Positions 23,789 through 26,056 of a stretch of DNA of 26,056 bases are shown here, one piece after another. How positions within the stretch are numbered: position 1 is the first letter of the stretch; every line of letters starts with the position of its first letter. A program made the translations under genes and the position numbers. The DNA is from Xanthobacteraceae bacterium (GTDB taxonomy: Bacteria; Pseudomonadota; Alphaproteobacteria; Rhizobiales; Xanthobacteraceae): contig JAIESC010000133.1 of the NCBI GenBank assembly GCA_019746355.1, forward strand, positions 1 through 26,056, read 5' to 3'. Below the pieces are notes generated by a model. It searched no databases and had not been told where the DNA came from. It saw only the letters and a list, made by a program, of their open reading frames with translations.

Positions 23789-23834
23789 ATTGGACCTCGG
23801 TCCAATCGATCCGGCCGCCGGGGATGCGTAGCGT
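23789..23834 (+). promoter_or_regulatory. Palindromic promoter of the HAD phosphatase gene
   Basis: The perfect palindrome ATTGGACC-TC-GGTCCAAT (23789-23806) abuts TCGATC (23806-23811), and TAGCGT (23829-23834) follows after 17 bp, the same geometry as upstream of FGE. The ATG at 23864 lies 29 bp downstream of the box with GAGGG between, so this transcript would have a normal short leader. Confidence 0.7.
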
Positions 23835-23863
23835 TTGCGCTGCTGTCCCGAGGGCTCGTCACC

Positions 23864-24880
23864 ATGGTCTCCCTGTATGCACCCACCCGGCGTGCGATGC
23901 TGGCCGTCCTCATCGGCGCGTCGCTGTGCGGCTTCCGGTGCACCGGCGCATCCGCGCAATCCGACCCGCTGCCTACCTGGAATGAGGGCGCCACGAAAAA
24001 ATCCATCACCGATTTCGTCGCGCGCGTGACCACGCCGGGCGGTGCGGACTTCGTGCCGCCGGCCGAGCGGATCGCCACATTCGACAATGACGGCACGTTG
24101 TGGTGCGAGCAGCCGGTCTATTTCCAGGTGGCCTTTGCCTTCGATCGGCTTAACGTCGTAGCCGAGCAGCAGCCCAAGCTGCGCGCCAAGCAGCCGTTCA
24201 AGGCCGCGCTCGACAAGGACATGACGGCGCTTGCCGCGTCGGGCGAGAAGGGCCTGTTGCAGATCATCGCCGCGACCCACACCGGCATGACCGTCGAGGA
24301 GTTCCACAAGACGGTGCTCGACTGGACCGCGGCGGCACGGCACCCGAAGTTCAACCAGCCTTACACTGCGCTGGTCTATCAGCCGATGCTGGAGCTGTTG
24401 GCGTATCTCCGCACGAACGGCTTCAAGACCTTCATCGTCTCCGGCGGCGGTGTCGAGTTCATGCGGCCGTGGGCCGACAAGGTCTACGGCGTCCCGCCCG
24501 AGCAGGTGGTCGGCTCCTCGGGGGTCACCAAATTCCAGGCGGGCCCGGACGGCAGGCCGGTGCTGATGAAATTGGCCAAGGTCGAATTTGTCGACGACGG
24601 CCCGGGCAAGCCGGTCGGCATCAACCGCTTCATCGGTCGCCGCCCGCTCTTCGCTTTCGGCAACTCCGACGGCGATCTGCAGATGCTACAATGGACCGCG
24701 GCGGGCGCGGGAGCGCGGTTCATGGGAATCGTGCACCACACCGACGCCGAGCGCGAATACGCCTATGATCGGCAATCCAAGGTCGGCAAGCTCGACAAGG
24801 CGCTGGATGAAGGCACCAAGCGCGGCTGGACCATCGCCGACATGAAGCGCGACTGGAAGAAAGTGTTCGCGTTTCAGTAG
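23864..24880 (+). CDS. Exported HAD-superfamily phosphatase
   Basis: This is 338 residues from the ATG at 23864 with GAGGG upstream. The N-terminus PTRRAMLAVLIGASLCGF, cleaved near GASAQ, is a signal peptide with a twin-arginine look. HAD motifs: motif I FDNDGTLW (D74 nucleophile, D76), motif II IVSGGG (S193), a Lys in the 235-250 region (LAKVEFVDDGPGK) and motif IV GNSDGDLQM (D269). An insert of about 100 residues between motifs I and II forms a helical cap (EEFHKTVLDWTAAARH). It resembles phosphoserine-phosphatase-like HADs; the substrate is unknown. It is transcribed alone, apparently from the shared palindromic promoter, like the sulfatase operon, so it probably works in the same compartment and condition. 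Confidence 0.88.
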   Translation: MVSLYAPTRRAMLAVLIGASLCGFRCTGASAQSDPLPTWNEGATKKSITDFVARVTTPGGADFVPPAERIATFDNDGTLWCEQPVYFQVAFAFDRLNVVAEQQPKLRAKQPFKAALDKDMTALAASGEKGLLQIIAATHTGMTVEEFHKTVLDWTAAARHPKFNQPYTALVYQPMLELLAYLRTNGFKTFIVSGGGVEFMRPWADKVYGVPPEQVVGSSGVTKFQAGPDGRPVLMKLAKVEFVDDGPGKPVGINRFIGRRPLFAFGNSDGDLQMLQWTAAGAGARFMGIVHHTDAEREYAYDRQSKVGKLDKALDEGTKRGWTIADMKRDWKKVFAFQ

Positions 24881-24907
24881 CGGAATCGAAACCTCCGTAT
24901 AGTGCCT

Positions 24908-24953
24908 ATTGGACCTCGGTCCAATCGATCCCCTCCGGACGGCTGATTAGGCT
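24908..24953 (+). promoter_or_regulatory. Palindromic promoter of the DUF3300 gene
   Basis: The perfect palindrome ATTGGACC-TC-GGTCCAAT (24908-24925) abuts TCGATC (24925-24930), and TAGGCT (24948-24953) follows after 17 bp. The DUF3300 ATG at 24995 is 41 bp further on. The palindrome begins 27 bp after the HAD stop codon. Confidence 0.7.
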
Positions 24954-24994
24954 GATCGCTCAAGCGTTTGCCGCGAGCAGACTGGGAGGGCTTC

Positions 24995-26056
24995 ATGAAG
25001 GTGCTTCTGACGTTGCTGGCAACGACCAGCCTGATTCTGGCCGTCGGCGAGCGGGCCGATGCGCAGACGCAACCGAGCCCGGCGCCGGCCGCAGCTCCGG
25101 CGCAATCCCAGCAAACGCTCAGCGCCGGCGAGCTCGATCAGCTGCTCGCGCCGGTCGCGCTTTATCCCGACGCGCTGCTCGCCGACATCATGATGGCCTC
25201 GACCTATCCGCTCGAGGTGGTGCAGGCCGACCGCTGGGCCAAGGACAACAAGAGCCTGAAGGGCGACGCGCTCAGCAAGGCGCTCGAGGCGCAGAGCTGG
25301 GACAAGAGCGTGAAATCACTGGTCATTACGCCTGACGTGCTCAGCATGATGAGCACCAAGCTCGACTGGACCCAGAAGCTTGGCGACGCGGTGCTGGCAC
25401 AGCAGCCCGATGTCATGGATTCAGTGCAGCGCCTGCGCTCGAAGGCTCAGGCGAACAACAAGCTGCAGACCACCAAGCAGCAGAAGGTCTCTGTCTCCTC
25501 GGTGCCGGCCGCCAACAACACCACCAAGCAGGTGATTGTGATCGAGCCGGCTGAACCCAACACCGTCTATGTGCCCTACTACGATCCGGGCGTGGTTTAC
25601 GGCGCCTGGCCCTACCCGGCCTATCCGCCGTACTCCTGGGGTTATCCCGGCTGGATTCCGGGTTCGGCGATCGCGGCCGGCATCGCCTGGGGCGCGGGCA
25701 TCGCGTTCGGCGCCTGGGCCATCAACAACTGGGGCGGCGGCTTCAACTGGGGCAACAACAACATCAACATCAACCGCAACACCAACATCAACACCGGCAA
25801 TAGAAACTGGGTCCACAACCCGGATCACCGGCAGGGCGTGCGTTATAACAACCGCGACGTCCAGCAGAAATTCGGCAACCGCGGCGACCGCGGCAACGCG
25901 CAGGACCGCCTCGACTTTCGCGGCCGCGACGGCCGGCAGGTGCTCAACCCCGACCGGCCGGGCGCCGGCGACCGCATGAGCAATTTCGGCGATCGCGATC
26001 GGCCCGGCGCGGGCGACCGCGACCGTCCTGGTGGTGGCGATCGTGACCGGCCCGGG
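24995..26056 (+). CDS. DUF3300 secreted protein (3' end missing)
   Basis: The frame is open from the ATG at 24995 (GGGAGGG upstream) to the end of the window, 354 codons. The signal peptide MKVLLTLLATTSLILAVG ends near RADA. A Pro/Ala/Gln spacer leads to the DUF3300 core: ELDQLLAPVALYPDALLADI, MMASTYPLEVVQADRW, VKSLVITPDVLSMMSTKLDW, then a beta segment (VIVIEPAEPNTVYVPYYDP). Tyr/Pro-rich and Gly/Asn-rich low-complexity stretches follow (NNWGGGFNWGNNNINI). The visible end is a run of GDRDRPG repeats. DUF3300 is a family of unknown function found in secreted proteins of many Proteobacteria. It is under its own copy of the palindromic promoter. Confidence 0.88.
   Translation, partial: MKVLLTLLATTSLILAVGERADAQTQPSPAPAAAPAQSQQTLSAGELDQLLAPVALYPDALLADIMMASTYPLEVVQADRWAKDNKSLKGDALSKALEAQSWDKSVKSLVITPDVLSMMSTKLDWTQKLGDAVLAQQPDVMDSVQRLRSKAQANNKLQTTKQQKVSVSSVPAANNTTKQVIVIEPAEPNTVYVPYYDPGVVYGAWPYPAYPPYSWGYPGWIPGSAIAAGIAWGAGIAFGAWAINNWGGGFNWGNNNININRNTNINTGNRNWVHNPDHRQGVRYNNRDVQQKFGNRGDRGNAQDRLDFRGRDGRQVLNPDRPGAGDRMSNFGDRDRPGAGDRDRPGGGDRDRPG

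Overview
The window reads as chromosomal DNA of a high-GC alphaproteobacterium. It most resembles the Bradyrhizobium/Rhodopseudomonas/Pseudolabrys part of Hyphomicrobiales. The support is the uniform GC-rich coding style, a small DUF3551 secreted protein (a family I associate with that group), a MASE1 histidine kinase paired with a FixJ-like regulator, and the general gene style. No rRNA, tRNA, CRISPR array, prophage or insertion sequence was recognised. The first and last genes are cut by the window edges.

Layout. (1) 1-1701: the 3' end of a MetE-like methyltransferase gene, a convergent DUF3551 gene, a small secreted CAP-domain gene and a 52-codon zinc-ribbon-like gene. (2) 1908-7432: a regulatory block with a LuxR-type regulator (-) divergent from an AraC-type regulator (+), then a minus-strand operon of MASE1-PAS histidine kinase, FixJ-like response regulator and single-domain receiver. 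(3) 7433-8250: 818 bp without a convincing protein gene. It holds a strong terminator hairpin and a candidate small RNA. (4) 8251-9428: a DUF3302 membrane protein and an HlyD-type membrane fusion protein, the pair known in E. coli as YiaW/YiaV. (5) 9490-15587: a formylglycine-generating enzyme (FGE) followed by three tandem paralogous Tat-type sulfatases, closed by a terminator. (6) 15645-22095: a tightly packed MoxR / DUF58 / DUF4381 / VWA (BatA-like) / VWA-TPR (BatB-like) / BatD-like operon. (7) 22195-26056: a convergent DUF937 membrane protein, an exported HAD-type phosphatase and a DUF3300 protein running off the end.

The main result is an 18-bp palindrome, ATTGGACC-NN-GGTCCAAT. It occurs at 8171, 9437, 23789 and 24908, each time just upstream of a transcription unit: yiaWV-like, FGE-sulfatases, HAD phosphatase, DUF3300. 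In every case a TAGSST box lies 39-40 bp downstream of the palindrome start, and a TCGAYM hexamer abuts the palindrome at the -35 position. This looks like one promoter architecture shared by four units of envelope or exported proteins. A fifth, degenerate copy at 7987 precedes two hairpins and a T7 run, which would give a structured RNA of about 85 nt. The regulator is unknown. The 7-2-7 spacing of the palindrome resembles NarL/FixJ/LuxR-type sites, and three such or related genes lie nearby.

Working model (inference): a regulon builds and deploys periplasmic sulfatases. FGE converts the Cys of each CTAGR motif to formylglycine in the cytoplasm, Tat exports the folded enzymes, and the adjacent MoxR/VWA/Bat machinery may help their assembly or activity at the membrane. 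The other regulon members act in the same envelope compartment.
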